Positions 8,278-15,861 of a DNA stretch of 42,977 nt are shown here, piece after piece. The stretch spans positions 1 through 42,977 of the forward strand of contig JAFVQX010000071.1 of assembly GCA_017504585.1 (NCBI GenBank), read 5' to 3'. The number at the start of each line of letters is the position of its first letter. The first letter of the stretch is position 1. Under the pieces are notes generated by a model. The model searched no databases and was not told where the DNA came from. It saw only the letters and a list, made by a program, of their open reading frames with translations. Made by a program: the position numbers and the translations under genes. Source of the stretch: Lentisphaeria bacterium. GTDB taxonomy: Bacteria; Verrucomicrobiota; Lentisphaeria; Victivallales; Victivallaceae.

Positions 8278-8307
8278 TTGCCGTTTTGATATAACCTTAA
8301 TCATATT
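8278..8307 (+). promoter_or_regulatory. possible promoter for the TPR gene
   Basis: TTGCCG (8278-8283) and CATATT (8302-8307) are spaced by 18 bp, 53 bases before the ATG at 8361. Both hexamers match the sigma70 consensus at four of six positions only, so this is a weak call. Confidence 0.35.
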
Positions 8308-8360
8308 AGCAGCTTTTGGGGGCAACAGATGCCGTTTTTACGCTGCCGGGGTAAGAAAGT

Positions 8361-9746
8361 ATGAAAGAAAAAACTTTGAAAGATGTCCATGCCGGGATCC
8401 GTGATTTTTACAACCGCGCCATGGAGTTTGAACGCAAGAAAAACTGGGAGTTTGCCATCAGTTGTATGCTGGAAGCGGTTTTGCGCGTACCGGCATTTTT
8501 CGAAGCCCGCACCAAGTTGCGCGGTTACGAAAAAGAGTACACAAAAATGCTGAAGGGGGCCGCCCCCTATATGGGGATGCTCAAAGGTTTGCTGGCTCTG
8601 CCGAAAATCAAAAAACTCACCTCCAGCAGTCCGGTCGATGCAATAGGCGAATGCGAAAAAGTCCTGGCTTTCAATCTCAATAACCCGCTGATGCTCCATG
8701 CACTTGCCGATGCGGCGATCAAAGCCGATGCGGCGAATATTGCCATCGAAGCCATGCAGATATTGCGGGAATATATGCCCGGCAATATACAGGTGCTGCG
8801 CAAACTTGCCCATTGCTACCGGCTGGATGGTCAGGGCATGGAATCGCTGAAAGTCTATCAGTATCTGGCAAGCAAAAACCCCAAAGATCAGAAGATCCTC
8901 GCTGAACTGCGGGAGGCCTCCGCTTTTGCCACCCAGCAGAAAGTCGCCTGGGAAAAAGAGAGTATTGCCAGCAAAGGCAAAAGCGTCAAAGACGACGCCC
9001 TTACCATTCAGCTTGCCGAAGGTACTTTGCGCGATGCCGACCACGCCCGGACTTTGATCAAACTTTACACCAAAGAACTCGCCGAAAACGAGTCCGACGA
9101 AATGCGCAAAAAACTTGCCGAAGCCCATATCGTGGTCGGCGATTACGACGAAGCTATAAAACTGCTGGAACTCGTGGCACAGCATCTGCCCGCGCTTGAC
9201 CCCACGCTGGATAAACAGATCGAACGCACATATCTGGCCAAATACAACCTCATTGTGGACGATCTGCGCAAAAAAGCCGCCGCCGATCCGGCTTATGCCG
9301 GGAATTTGGCGGAAGCCGAACAGTTTTTGCTGGATTTCCGAATCGAACGTGCCGAAGCCCGTTCCCGTGCCTACCCGGCAGAAGCTTCGCTGCATTACGA
9401 TCTGGGCGCGATTTATGCCGATGCCAAGCGCTACGAGGAAGCTGCTGTTGAACTCAACGAAGCGGCAAAAAGTCCCCAGCGCCGCACCCAGAGTCTGGCA
9501 AGACTGGGCAGCTGCGCGCTGGAGCAGGGCAAATACGAAGAAGCGATCAAGTTCTGCGAAGACGCCATGGCAGAAATGGTGCGTATGGACCGCCATAAGT
9601 TTGCGGTCATGTACGACCGGGCAAATGCCATGGAAGCTTTGGGCCGCAAAGAAGAGGCACTGGCGGCATTTCAGGAGATCTACCGCAACAATGCCAAATT
9701 CAAGGATGTGCCAGCCAAAATACAGGCTTTGGGCGGCGAAATCTGA
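8361..9746 (+). CDS. tetratricopeptide-repeat protein
   Basis: Encodes 461 residues and is almost wholly alpha-helical. Repeats of the TPR pattern (W/L-G-Y-A-F-A-P spacing over 34 residues) are clearest at about 5-60, 105-190 and 330-455, for example YDLGAIYADAKRYEEA and RLGSCALEQGKYEEAI. There is no signal peptide or membrane segment, so it is a cytoplasmic scaffold, partner unknown. The start at 8361 has only a weak GGGGTAAGAAAG ribosome site. The gene is followed after 144 bases by a separately promoted repeat protein, so functional linkage is only positional. Confidence 0.85.
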   Translation: MKEKTLKDVHAGIRDFYNRAMEFERKKNWEFAISCMLEAVLRVPAFFEARTKLRGYEKEYTKMLKGAAPYMGMLKGLLALPKIKKLTSSSPVDAIGECEKVLAFNLNNPLMLHALADAAIKADAANIAIEAMQILREYMPGNIQVLRKLAHCYRLDGQGMESLKVYQYLASKNPKDQKILAELREASAFATQQKVAWEKESIASKGKSVKDDALTIQLAEGTLRDADHARTLIKLYTKELAENESDEMRKKLAEAHIVVGDYDEAIKLLELVAQHLPALDPTLDKQIERTYLAKYNLIVDDLRKKAAADPAYAGNLAEAEQFLLDFRIERAEARSRAYPAEASLHYDLGAIYADAKRYEEAAVELNEAAKSPQRRTQSLARLGSCALEQGKYEEAIKFCEDAMAEMVRMDRHKFAVMYDRANAMEALGRKEEALAAFQEIYRNNAKFKDVPAKIQALGGEI

Positions 9747-9817
9747 TGTTTTTTGTCCGAAAAATGCTTTTTTTATTAAAAAAGTGGTAATTTCACCGGG
9801 TTTGCATGTTTTATGAT

Positions 9818-9846
9818 TTGCCATTTTGCAAATACCGGGTTATATT
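9818..9846 (+). promoter_or_regulatory. promoter for the Ala/Pro repeat protein
   Basis: TTGCCA (9818-9823) and TATATT (9841-9846) are separated by 17 bp, 44 bases before the ATG at 9891. An imperfect CTTTTTT/AAAAAAG hairpin just after the TPR gene may separate the two transcripts. Confidence 0.65.
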
Positions 9847-9890
9847 CAGCCTTGTAATAATGTTTTTTAATCGTAAAGTAGGATAGTTTT

Positions 9891-11513
9891 ATGGCAGATG
9901 TAAACAACATTCCGGCAGCTGAAGACACCAAGACCAAAGTCACGGCAAAAGTCAGCGGCGATACTCCCGGCAAACAAGCGCCGGCGATCGATTTGAATAC
10001 CGCACCTCCGGCAGCGGAGACTCCGGCGGCAGCAGCGGCCCCGGCGGCAGCAGCGCCCAAGACTGCACCCGCCAACACCATGACCGGGCGCACTATGAAA
10101 TTGCAGGGTCTGGCAGGTATGGCCGCGCCCAAACCGGCAGTTTCGCCTGCCCCCAGCGCCGCCCCGGCGGCACCCGCAGCACCCGCCGCACCCGCAGAAA
10201 ATGCCGACGATACCCGCACCCGCCGCACCGTCAAGCTCGCATCTCTGGCGGCGGCTCCGGCGATCAAGCCGCTGGATCTTACCGGCGCAAGTCAGGCCAA
10301 AAAAGCTCCGTCAGTCGTTACTGTTGAAAAAGATCAGAACAGCGCGGCAAGCACAGTTACCCGGCGTACTCAAAAACTCGAAGCCCTTGATACTCAAGAA
10401 GTCGCCGCGCTCGAACCGGCTGCACTCGATACCGCCACCAAAAAGGCGGCCAAAATCAATGCCGTAGCTGTGGCTCCGGCGCCCCAGACTCTGAACAAGG
10501 CAAGCGGCGGCGCCCGGCACACGATCAAGGTCGAAACTATTGCTCCGGGCAACATACCTTCTGCCGCCGCTTCGGCAGATCCCAAAACCGTGCAGGTTGC
10601 GGCTCCGGCGGCTCCGGCAGAAGATACCACCACCAGAAAGGCTGCGGTGGTAACTCCGGCAGCGGGTCCGGCAGATAACGGCCCCAAAACCATTCAGGTT
10701 GCGGGGGTGGCTCCGGCAACCGTTTCGGCAGTTGAGCTTAATGCGGTAAAAAATGACCCCAAAACTATTCAGATCAGCGCTCCGGCGCCCGCGGCCGCTG
10801 CGGCAGAAGATACCACCACCCGCAAGGCTGCGGTGGTAACTCCGGCAGCAGCTCCGGCAGCAGCTCCGAAGACCGCTGCGGCCCCGGCAGAAGATACCAC
10901 CACCAGAAAGGCAGCCGTGGTAACTCCGGCAGAAGCTCCGGCAGAAGAAAAGTTCAAGGCCGCCAATGTGGACGATACAGTAAAACTTCAGCGCCCGGCG
11001 CCCCGTCCGGCAATGCCCGGTTCGGTAGCACCGGCGGCGCAAGGCAACGCTCCGGCTGTAGGGGGCATCAAGCTCAATAAACCAAAACCGGCGCCCAAAC
11101 CCGCGCCCAAAGCGGAACCCAAGGCGGAAGAAAAGCCTGCCGAAGAAAAACCGGCAGCCGCCGCTGATGCCGCTGCCGAAAAGCCCGCAGAACCCTCCGG
11201 CAATCTGGGCAAAAATCAGACTCCGCCCAAGAAAAAAGCCGGACTCAAGGTCAATACCGATGCCATCAAAGATCTGGGCAGTTCTCCTGCCGCAGCTGCT
11301 CCCGGCGGAGCCGCTCCCACAGTAATGGGCGGCGCAATGCAGCCGAAAACAGCTCCGGAATCGACTGCGATCAATGTATCGTTTGCCATTTTTGCAGTAT
11401 TTGCCTTGCTGCTGCTGGTCTTTGTATCGCTGGTAGCAACCGGGGATTATTTCAAGATCTGGCAGGGCCAGACGGCAGACCCGGGCAAAGCCCTGATCTC
11501 GATTTTTAAATGA
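9891..11513 (+). CDS. Ala/Pro-rich repeat protein with C-terminal membrane anchor
   Basis: Encodes 540 residues, no family recognised. It is low in complexity (Ala, Pro, Thr, Lys) and has no signal peptide. About nine short motifs of the form basic-Thr-x-Lys/Gln-Leu/Ile/Val recur along the chain: GRTMKL, RRTVKL, RRTQKL, RHTIKV, PKTVQV, PKTIQV, PKTIQI, DDTVKL. A longer unit EDTTTRKAAVVTP occurs three times between residues ~243 and ~350. A single hydrophobic helix lies near residues 500-520 with a short tail after it, so the long N-terminal part probably stays in the cytoplasm (tail-anchored topology). I recall similar 'TVRL...P' proteins in other PVC bacteria, not verified. The Thr motifs could be kinase or FHA-domain targets; that is speculation. 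AGGA precedes the ATG. Confidence 0.8.
   Translation: MADVNNIPAAEDTKTKVTAKVSGDTPGKQAPAIDLNTAPPAAETPAAAAAPAAAAPKTAPANTMTGRTMKLQGLAGMAAPKPAVSPAPSAAPAAPAAPAAPAENADDTRTRRTVKLASLAAAPAIKPLDLTGASQAKKAPSVVTVEKDQNSAASTVTRRTQKLEALDTQEVAALEPAALDTATKKAAKINAVAVAPAPQTLNKASGGARHTIKVETIAPGNIPSAAASADPKTVQVAAPAAPAEDTTTRKAAVVTPAAGPADNGPKTIQVAGVAPATVSAVELNAVKNDPKTIQISAPAPAAAAAEDTTTRKAAVVTPAAAPAAAPKTAAAPAEDTTTRKAAVVTPAEAPAEEKFKAANVDDTVKLQRPAPRPAMPGSVAPAAQGNAPAVGGIKLNKPKPAPKPAPKAEPKAEEKPAEEKPAAAADAAAEKPAEPSGNLGKNQTPPKKKAGLKVNTDAIKDLGSSPAAAAPGGAAPTVMGGAMQPKTAPESTAINVSFAIFAVFALLLLVFVSLVATGDYFKIWQGQTADPGKALISIFK
10617..10932 (+). repeat. internal coding repeats (EDTTTRKAAVVTP units)
   Basis: Three nearly identical 45-base units begin at about 10617, 10803 and 10887, differing by a few synonymous changes. 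The last two are 84 bases apart. They encode the repeated EDTTTRKAAVVTP peptide and are a likely site of copy-number variation. Confidence 0.75.
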
Positions 11514-11570
11514 CAAAACAGGATGGTCGAGCCGGAGTGATCCGCAAATCATTCTGAATTTTATAAAAAG

Positions 11571-11597
11571 ACACAGCGCGGCTTTGCCGCGCTTTTG
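11571..11597 (+). terminator. terminator after the Ala/Pro repeat gene
   Basis: An 8-bp perfect stem AGCGCGGC / GCCGCGCT with a TTT loop is followed by TTTG; flanking AGAC/GTCT extends the structure. It lies 58 bases after the stop at 11513 and before the argH ribosome binding site. Confidence 0.7.
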
Positions 11598-11658
11598 TCT
11601 GCAAAGCCCCGGACTGACGGGAGCAATTTGATAAAATTTTTATACAGGAGTATATATT

Positions 11659-13029
11659 ATGGCACTTTGGGGTGGACGTTTCAGCGAAACCGGTCGGGAA
11701 GAATTGACCAGATTTTCTGAATCTATTTCTTTTGACAAAAGATTGTATAAGCACGATATCATGGGCAGCAAGGCCCATGTTACGATGCTGGCGGCGCAGA
11801 AGATCATACCGCAGGCAACTGCCGAAGCGATCAAAGCCAAGCTGGATGCGATCCAAGGCATGATCGACCGGGGCGAAATGGAGTTCAAAGCCGAGCTGGA
11901 AGATATCCACATGCATATTGAGTCCACATTGATCGCCGCCTTGGGCGATGAAGGCGCCTGGTTGCACAGCGCCCGCAGCCGCAACGATCAGGTGGCATTG
12001 GATATACGCTTGTATCTGCGGGATGAGTTGGACAGTATCATCGAAGGCATCCGCTCGTTCCAGAAAGCGCTGGTGGATCTTGCCGACGCCAATAAAACGG
12101 TCATTCTGCCGGGCTTTACCCATTTGCAGCACGCCCAGGTGGTGTTGTTTGCCCATCACCTGCTGGCCTATGTGGAAATGCTTGACCGCGATGCCGAGCG
12201 CCTTGCCGACTGCCGCAAACGGGTCAATGTCATGCCGCTGGGGTCGGGGGCATTGGCAGGCTCCACGCTGCCAATCGACCGGGAACTGGTTTGCCGGCAG
12301 CTGGATTTTTCCCGGGTGACCCGCAACAGTATGGATGCGGTGGCGGATCGGGATTTTGCCATCGAAACGGCGTCGGCGCTGGCGATTTTCGGTATGCATG
12401 TATCGCGTTTGAGCGAAGATATAATCCTCTGGAGCAGTCAGGAATTCAACTTTATTGAGCTTGCCGACGCCTTTTGTACCGGTTCGAGCTTGATGCCCCA
12501 GAAGAAGAACCCCGACGTTGCCGAACTCAGCCGCGGCAAAACCGCCCGGCTTTACGGCAGTCTGACCGCACTGCTGACTCTGTGCAAAGGTCTGCCGCTG
12601 ACCTACAACCGCGATCTGCAGGAAGACAAGATCCCGCTCTTTGACGCAATCGATACGGCGCACGCGATCCTGATGGTCTATCCGCCCATGATCGCCACCA
12701 TGAATGTCCACGCCGACCGGATGCGGGCAATGGCGGCCGATCCGGCGCTGATGGCAACCGATGTGGCAGAAAAACTTGTGGAATTGGGTGTACCTTTCCG
12801 CACGGCGCACCACCGGGTGGGCAGTCTGGTGAAATACTGCCGCGAACACAATAAAGAGCTGGACGAAGTGACTCTGGAAGAAATGCAGATCACCATTCCG
12901 GAAGCAACGGCAGAATTTCTGAAACTCTTTGACCCCGAAGAAAGCGTGGGCAAACGGGAAATCACCGGCGGTACCGGTTATAAAGCGGTCGCCAGCCAGC
13001 TGGAGTACTGGAAAAAACAACTGCAATAA
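11659..13029 (+). CDS. argH: argininosuccinate lyase
   Basis: Encodes 456 residues, the usual length of ArgH. The start has AGGAG 8 bases upstream. It begins MALWGGRFSE, contains HSARSRNDQVA (substrate loop), GFTHLQHAQ and the superfamily signature GSSLMPQKKNPD with the catalytic serine loop. It cleaves argininosuccinate to arginine and fumarate in the last step of arginine biosynthesis, as a cytoplasmic homotetramer. No other arg gene is adjacent; a gene of unknown role follows after 38 bases and is probably co-transcribed. Confidence 0.97.
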   Translation: MALWGGRFSETGREELTRFSESISFDKRLYKHDIMGSKAHVTMLAAQKIIPQATAEAIKAKLDAIQGMIDRGEMEFKAELEDIHMHIESTLIAALGDEGAWLHSARSRNDQVALDIRLYLRDELDSIIEGIRSFQKALVDLADANKTVILPGFTHLQHAQVVLFAHHLLAYVEMLDRDAERLADCRKRVNVMPLGSGALAGSTLPIDRELVCRQLDFSRVTRNSMDAVADRDFAIETASALAIFGMHVSRLSEDIILWSSQEFNFIELADAFCTGSSLMPQKKNPDVAELSRGKTARLYGSLTALLTLCKGLPLTYNRDLQEDKIPLFDAIDTAHAILMVYPPMIATMNVHADRMRAMAADPALMATDVAEKLVELGVPFRTAHHRVGSLVKYCREHNKELDEVTLEEMQITIPEATAEFLKLFDPEESVGKREITGGTGYKAVASQLEYWKKQLQ

Positions 13030-13067
13030 AAATCATCAACGCCGCCATCCGGAGAAAGGGTAATGTT

Positions 13068-13796
13068 ATGGATGTAAAGTATTTACTCAGCTCGGTAGCA
13101 AACGAAGCCGCCAAGCTTGGTGCTGCCGGTAAATTGCTTGCCGGAGTCCGGCTGACCGGTGCGGTCAATGGTGAACGGGGCGAAGGGTATTGGCTGCGTT
13201 ACGAAGATGATCTGGTATTGCTCTACCGGATCCTGGGCAGTGCGGTATACAGCGGTATTTGCGGCGAGATCGAAGAGTGGAATTTTGCCGATTACCGGGA
13301 AGAAAAATACGCTTTGATGCTGACATTATCCATCCGCGGGCAAAGTTACAGCTGCGAATTCACTCCGGCGGAGCGGGAGTCGGCAGAAAGTATTCTTAAT
13401 GCCATAACCTCTGCCCACGCCGAACCCCGGTCGATCTATCCTGAAAAAACTCTGATAATGGCAGGTCTGCTCTGCAGTCTGGCAGACCAGGATCACGAAA
13501 AATACGCCGTGGAGCTGTTGGGCAAAGAGCTGTTTAAATATGGCAGAAAGTATGCTGCAAAACATACTCTGCCGGATCTGCTGGAAGCCGCAAACAGTCA
13601 GTTTACTGCCGAAGAAAAAAAATCTGTGCTGATAAACCTTATGGAGCAGCGTATGAGCGACGATCTCTGGAGCAGTCAGGAAGCCGCCGCGCTGCGGGAA
13701 CTGGCAGACGTCTGGTCGATCGACCAACAATATATGGAAAACTGCGCCCAGGTTCTGCTGTTGCGCAGCAAGCTCTGGACACTCTTCAATAACTGA
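13068..13796 (+). CDS. conserved-looking protein, possibly TerB-like
   Basis: Encodes 242 residues with no signal peptide or membrane segment. The first ~100 residues are predicted mostly strand (WLRYEDDLVLLYRILG, ALMLTLSIRGQSYSCEF) and could be a PH-like domain. The rest is helical and ends in a pattern like TerB/DjlA-type bundles (LTAEEKK-type helix, MSDDLWSSQEAAALRELADVWSID...). These are weak resemblances read by eye. AAAGGG lies 7 bases before the ATG. It sits 38 bases after argH, so it is likely in the same transcript. Function unknown. Confidence 0.7.
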   Translation: MDVKYLLSSVANEAAKLGAAGKLLAGVRLTGAVNGERGEGYWLRYEDDLVLLYRILGSAVYSGICGEIEEWNFADYREEKYALMLTLSIRGQSYSCEFTPAERESAESILNAITSAHAEPRSIYPEKTLIMAGLLCSLADQDHEKYAVELLGKELFKYGRKYAAKHTLPDLLEAANSQFTAEEKKSVLINLMEQRMSDDLWSSQEAAALRELADVWSIDQQYMENCAQVLLLRSKLWTLFNN

Positions 13797-13808
13797 AGCC
13801 GCAGGCAA

Positions 13809-13874
13809 ATCCGGCTTCATTGCACTACGCCGCGACAAGCAGGTGTTCGCCTTGCGACGGTATAGCGTATGCTG
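13809..13874 (+). repeat. 66-bp direct repeat, copy 1
   Basis: This 66-base unit (ATCCGGCTTCATTGC...GTATGCTG) recurs at 14231-14296 with three mismatches. A partial, more diverged copy of its first part lies at 13891-13928. Neither copy encodes a protein. The unit contains short inverted segments, but no terminator is evident. Confidence 0.85.
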
Positions 13875-13923
13875 TTATACTCCGCATACGCCCGGCTTCG
13901 TTACACTACGCCGTGGCAAGCGG

Positions 13924-14023
13924 GCGATAGTGTGCGTGGCGGCAGAACGGAGTATAACGGTAAATAACGGGAAGTAACGGGTTTATCGTGCCGCCAAGCC
14001 AGCGCGATATTGTGCGTGGCGGC
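13924..14023 (+). repeat. nested 20-bp direct repeats
   Basis: The 20-base string GCGATAGTGTGCGTGGCGGC at 13924-13943 recurs with one mismatch at 14004-14023. The copies lie between the two 66-bp repeats, so this 580-base gene-free stretch (13797-14376) is built from nested duplications. Confidence 0.7.
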
Positions 14024-14059
14024 TGTCCGACTGGTCGGACAGGTCGGACAGGTCGGACA
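14024..14059 (+). repeat. hairpin plus 9-bp tandem repeat
   Basis: TGTCCGAC-TG-GTCGGACA (14024-14041) is a perfect hairpin. Its right arm is then the first of three exact 9-bp tandem units GGTCGGACA (14033-14059). Non-coding, role unknown. Confidence 0.8.
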
Positions 14060-14165
14060 GGCATTGCCGCCTTACTGTTGCAACATTGTGTGTATGCCGC
14101 GTGGCAATACCCAGCGTATAGCTCGCCGGAGCGGAGCGTCAACCGGCTGCAGCGGGCTTTGCCCG

Positions 14166-14215
14166 CTTCCCATACCCTCCCATACTTTCTCATACTTTCC
14201 CATACTCTCCCATAA
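14166..14215 (+). repeat. 10-bp tandem repeat, five units
   Basis: Five consecutive 10-base units of consensus YTTCCCATAC run from 14166 to 14215. The CATA core is constant and the preceding pyrimidines vary. The strand is pyrimidine-rich. It is a microsatellite-like array of one DNA turn per unit, non-coding. Confidence 0.85.
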
Positions 14216-14230
14216 TACATCGCGCGGCAC

Positions 14231-14296
14231 ATCCGGCTTCGTTGCACTACGCCGCGACAAGCAGGTGTTCGCCCTGCGACGGTATATCGTATGCTG
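14231..14296 (+). repeat. 66-bp direct repeat, copy 2
   Basis: Second copy of the unit at 13809-13874, 63 of 66 bases identical. It lies about 80 bases from the 3' end of the tRNA-Glu gene. Confidence 0.85.
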
Positions 14297-14376
14297 CAAT
14301 AAGAGTCTGTCGCCCTTTCGAGGCTGATTGTTTGAGGGGGGCTGGTGTGGTCTTCCCGGAATTCGGGCAAAAAAAA

Positions 14377-14452
14377 TGGCATCCCCACAGGGATTCGAAC
14401 CCTGGTTGCCGGGATGAAAACCCGGTGTCCTAGGCCTCTAGACGATAGGGAC
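14377..14452 (-). tRNA. tRNA-Glu (TTC)
   Basis: Read on the minus strand, the 73-base body begins GTCCCTA (14452) and ends TGGGGAT-G (14380), a 7-bp acceptor stem closed by G-U at both 1-72 and 6-67. The D arm reads CGTCTAGAGGCCTAGGACA, the anticodon arm CCGGG-TTTTCAT-CCCGG gives anticodon TTC, and the T arm has GGTTCGAATCC. The CCA end is encoded (14377-14379) and followed by a T run, which may serve as the terminator. The 19-base anticodon/T-arm text and size match bacterial tRNA-Glu. Confidence 0.97.
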
Positions 14453-14561
14453 GCGTTACAAACAACTTGTTGTCTGTGCCTATAAGATACAACAAAATTT
14501 GAAAAATGCAAATTTTGTTATCGGAAAAATGAATTTTTCTGTAATTTTTTGCGGAAAACAT

Positions 14562-14598
14562 AACTTTCTCCTGCAACACATGGCCGCAGGAGAAAGTT
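14562..14598 (-). terminator. terminator of the carbohydrate operon
   Basis: A 13-bp perfect stem (AACTTTCTCCTGC / GCAGGAGAAAGTT) with an 11-base loop lies 14 bases beyond the stop of the last operon gene (14612). Minus-strand sequence after it is ATGTTTTCC, a weak T tract; plus-strand sequence after it is TTATAT. The stem strength makes termination likely despite the modest tail. Confidence 0.75.
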
Positions 14599-14611
14599 TT
14601 ATATTGTTCCA

Positions 14612-15835
14612 TCAATATTTAAATGGATATGGATTATTCTTGTCGTAAATAAAGATCGGGTCCACAAACTTGCGGTTGTGTTCGCCGCCCAGCCAGAAGT
14701 TTTTGATCTTGCCTTCCAGTTTGCACAGGGCAATGAATGAATAGGCGTTGGTACGCATCTGGGTACAGGTGCGGGGATCATCTTCGGCGGTGTAGGGCAT
14801 ACCTTCAAAGGCACCTTTCAGCAAGGGATCGCTGCTTTCGAGTATCTGCATATCCAAAAGTTTGTTATAGGTGCGTTCAGCGGCATTGAGCAATACGGGG
14901 TCGTTGTAGTATCTGCCCAACTCGTCAAAGTACATCAGGGCTATGGGCACAGCGCTGGTAACATATTTTACGCCGTTGAAAAAGTTGCCGTCTTCCTGCT
15001 GATGATTGACCAGCCAGTAGGCAAATTTGCGGGCTTGATCGCGGTATTTTTCATCTTCAAAAATATCCGACGCCGCCATAAGCATCTGATTGCCGAAGTC
15101 GTCGTTGAATGCGTGCATATCCAATTCCACGACATCGCTGCGGTGGCGGATGACTTCTTTGTTGTTGAATACGCCTATTTCCCGGATGATGCCGCCATCT
15201 TCGTAGAAAAAGTTTTCGATATACAAGTCGGCAATGGGTTTTAAACCCTGATCGATGTACCGGGGATCGTTGGTGAACAAAAACAAGTCGTGGTAGAAAA
15301 GCCCGGTACCGGACTGGAAAGAACCTTTGTTGTAAAAGTTGGTGTTCTCTTTATCCATCATCATTGCCCACATGGGCCAGTTGCCGGACATGGCGTACTT
15401 CAAGTGCCAGTCGGCAAACAGCACCGCCCGATCAAGATATTCGGCTTTGCCGGTGGCTTCGTAGAGCCAGACCAGACACCAGGCGGCGGTGGTGGCATCC
15501 CGGGGCAGGCACTCCATGCTCTGGGGGGTGGTTTCCCGGAACATGCCGTAGTGACGCATATCCCGGCTGTCCAGATACTGCAAGCTCATAATATACTGGG
15601 CGGCGTGTTCGGCACGCTCCAGATATTCGGCATTGCCGGTACGCTTATACATGGCGATCAAACACGCCATAAATATACCGGTGCACCAGTTGCCGGAATA
15701 GAGTTTTTTGCCGGTGCGGGCGTTGTAGTCCCGCAAAGTTCTGCCGGAATTGGCATCCAGCCGGTCGATGATCTGACCGGCGATCATGTTATCGATCGCC
15801 AGAGCAAGACGTTCAGAAATAAGTTCTTTGTTCAT
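14612..15835 (-). CDS. (alpha/alpha)6-barrel sugar-processing protein
   Basis: Encodes 407 residues with no signal peptide, so cytoplasmic. The ATG at 15835 has CAAGGAG upstream. Repeated helix pairs carry Trp/Tyr/Asp-rich turns (YSGNWCTGIFMACL, DATTAAWCLVWLYEATGKAEYLDRA, SFQSGTGLFYHDL), as in six-hairpin glycosidases and epimerases (GH88/GH105, GH127-like or AGE-like). I cannot choose among these. It is the last gene of the operon, 26 bases after the GH36-like gene. The two cytoplasmic enzymes probably finish oligosaccharide breakdown. Confidence 0.7.
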   Translation of the reverse strand: MNKELISERLALAIDNMIAGQIIDRLDANSGRTLRDYNARTGKKLYSGNWCTGIFMACLIAMYKRTGNAEYLERAEHAAQYIMSLQYLDSRDMRHYGMFRETTPQSMECLPRDATTAAWCLVWLYEATGKAEYLDRAVLFADWHLKYAMSGNWPMWAMMMDKENTNFYNKGSFQSGTGLFYHDLFLFTNDPRYIDQGLKPIADLYIENFFYEDGGIIREIGVFNNKEVIRHRSDVVELDMHAFNDDFGNQMLMAASDIFEDEKYRDQARKFAYWLVNHQQEDGNFFNGVKYVTSAVPIALMYFDELGRYYNDPVLLNAAERTYNKLLDMQILESSDPLLKGAFEGMPYTAEDDPRTCTQMRTNAYSFIALCKLEGKIKNFWLGGEHNRKFVDPIFIYDKNNPYPFKY

Positions 15836-15861
15836 AAAATATACTCCTTGTTATATGATGT

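Noticed and set aside
8301-9824. Minus-strand 507-codon open frame
   Set aside because: Antisense to the TPR protein, whose repeats are clear.
14166-14215. Possible CRISPR array
   Set aside because: The units are 10 bp with no spacers and no cas genes, so it is a simple tandem repeat.
14297-14376. Sequence between repeat copy 2 and the tRNA considered as an att site
   Set aside because: No integrase, no duplicated tRNA end and no direct repeat of the tRNA 3' sequence is visible.
13906-14511. Minus-strand 201-codon open frame containing GLGHRVFIPATRVRIPVG
   Set aside because: It translates through the tRNA-Glu gene and the repeats; the peptide is a known false-ORF product of tRNA sequence.
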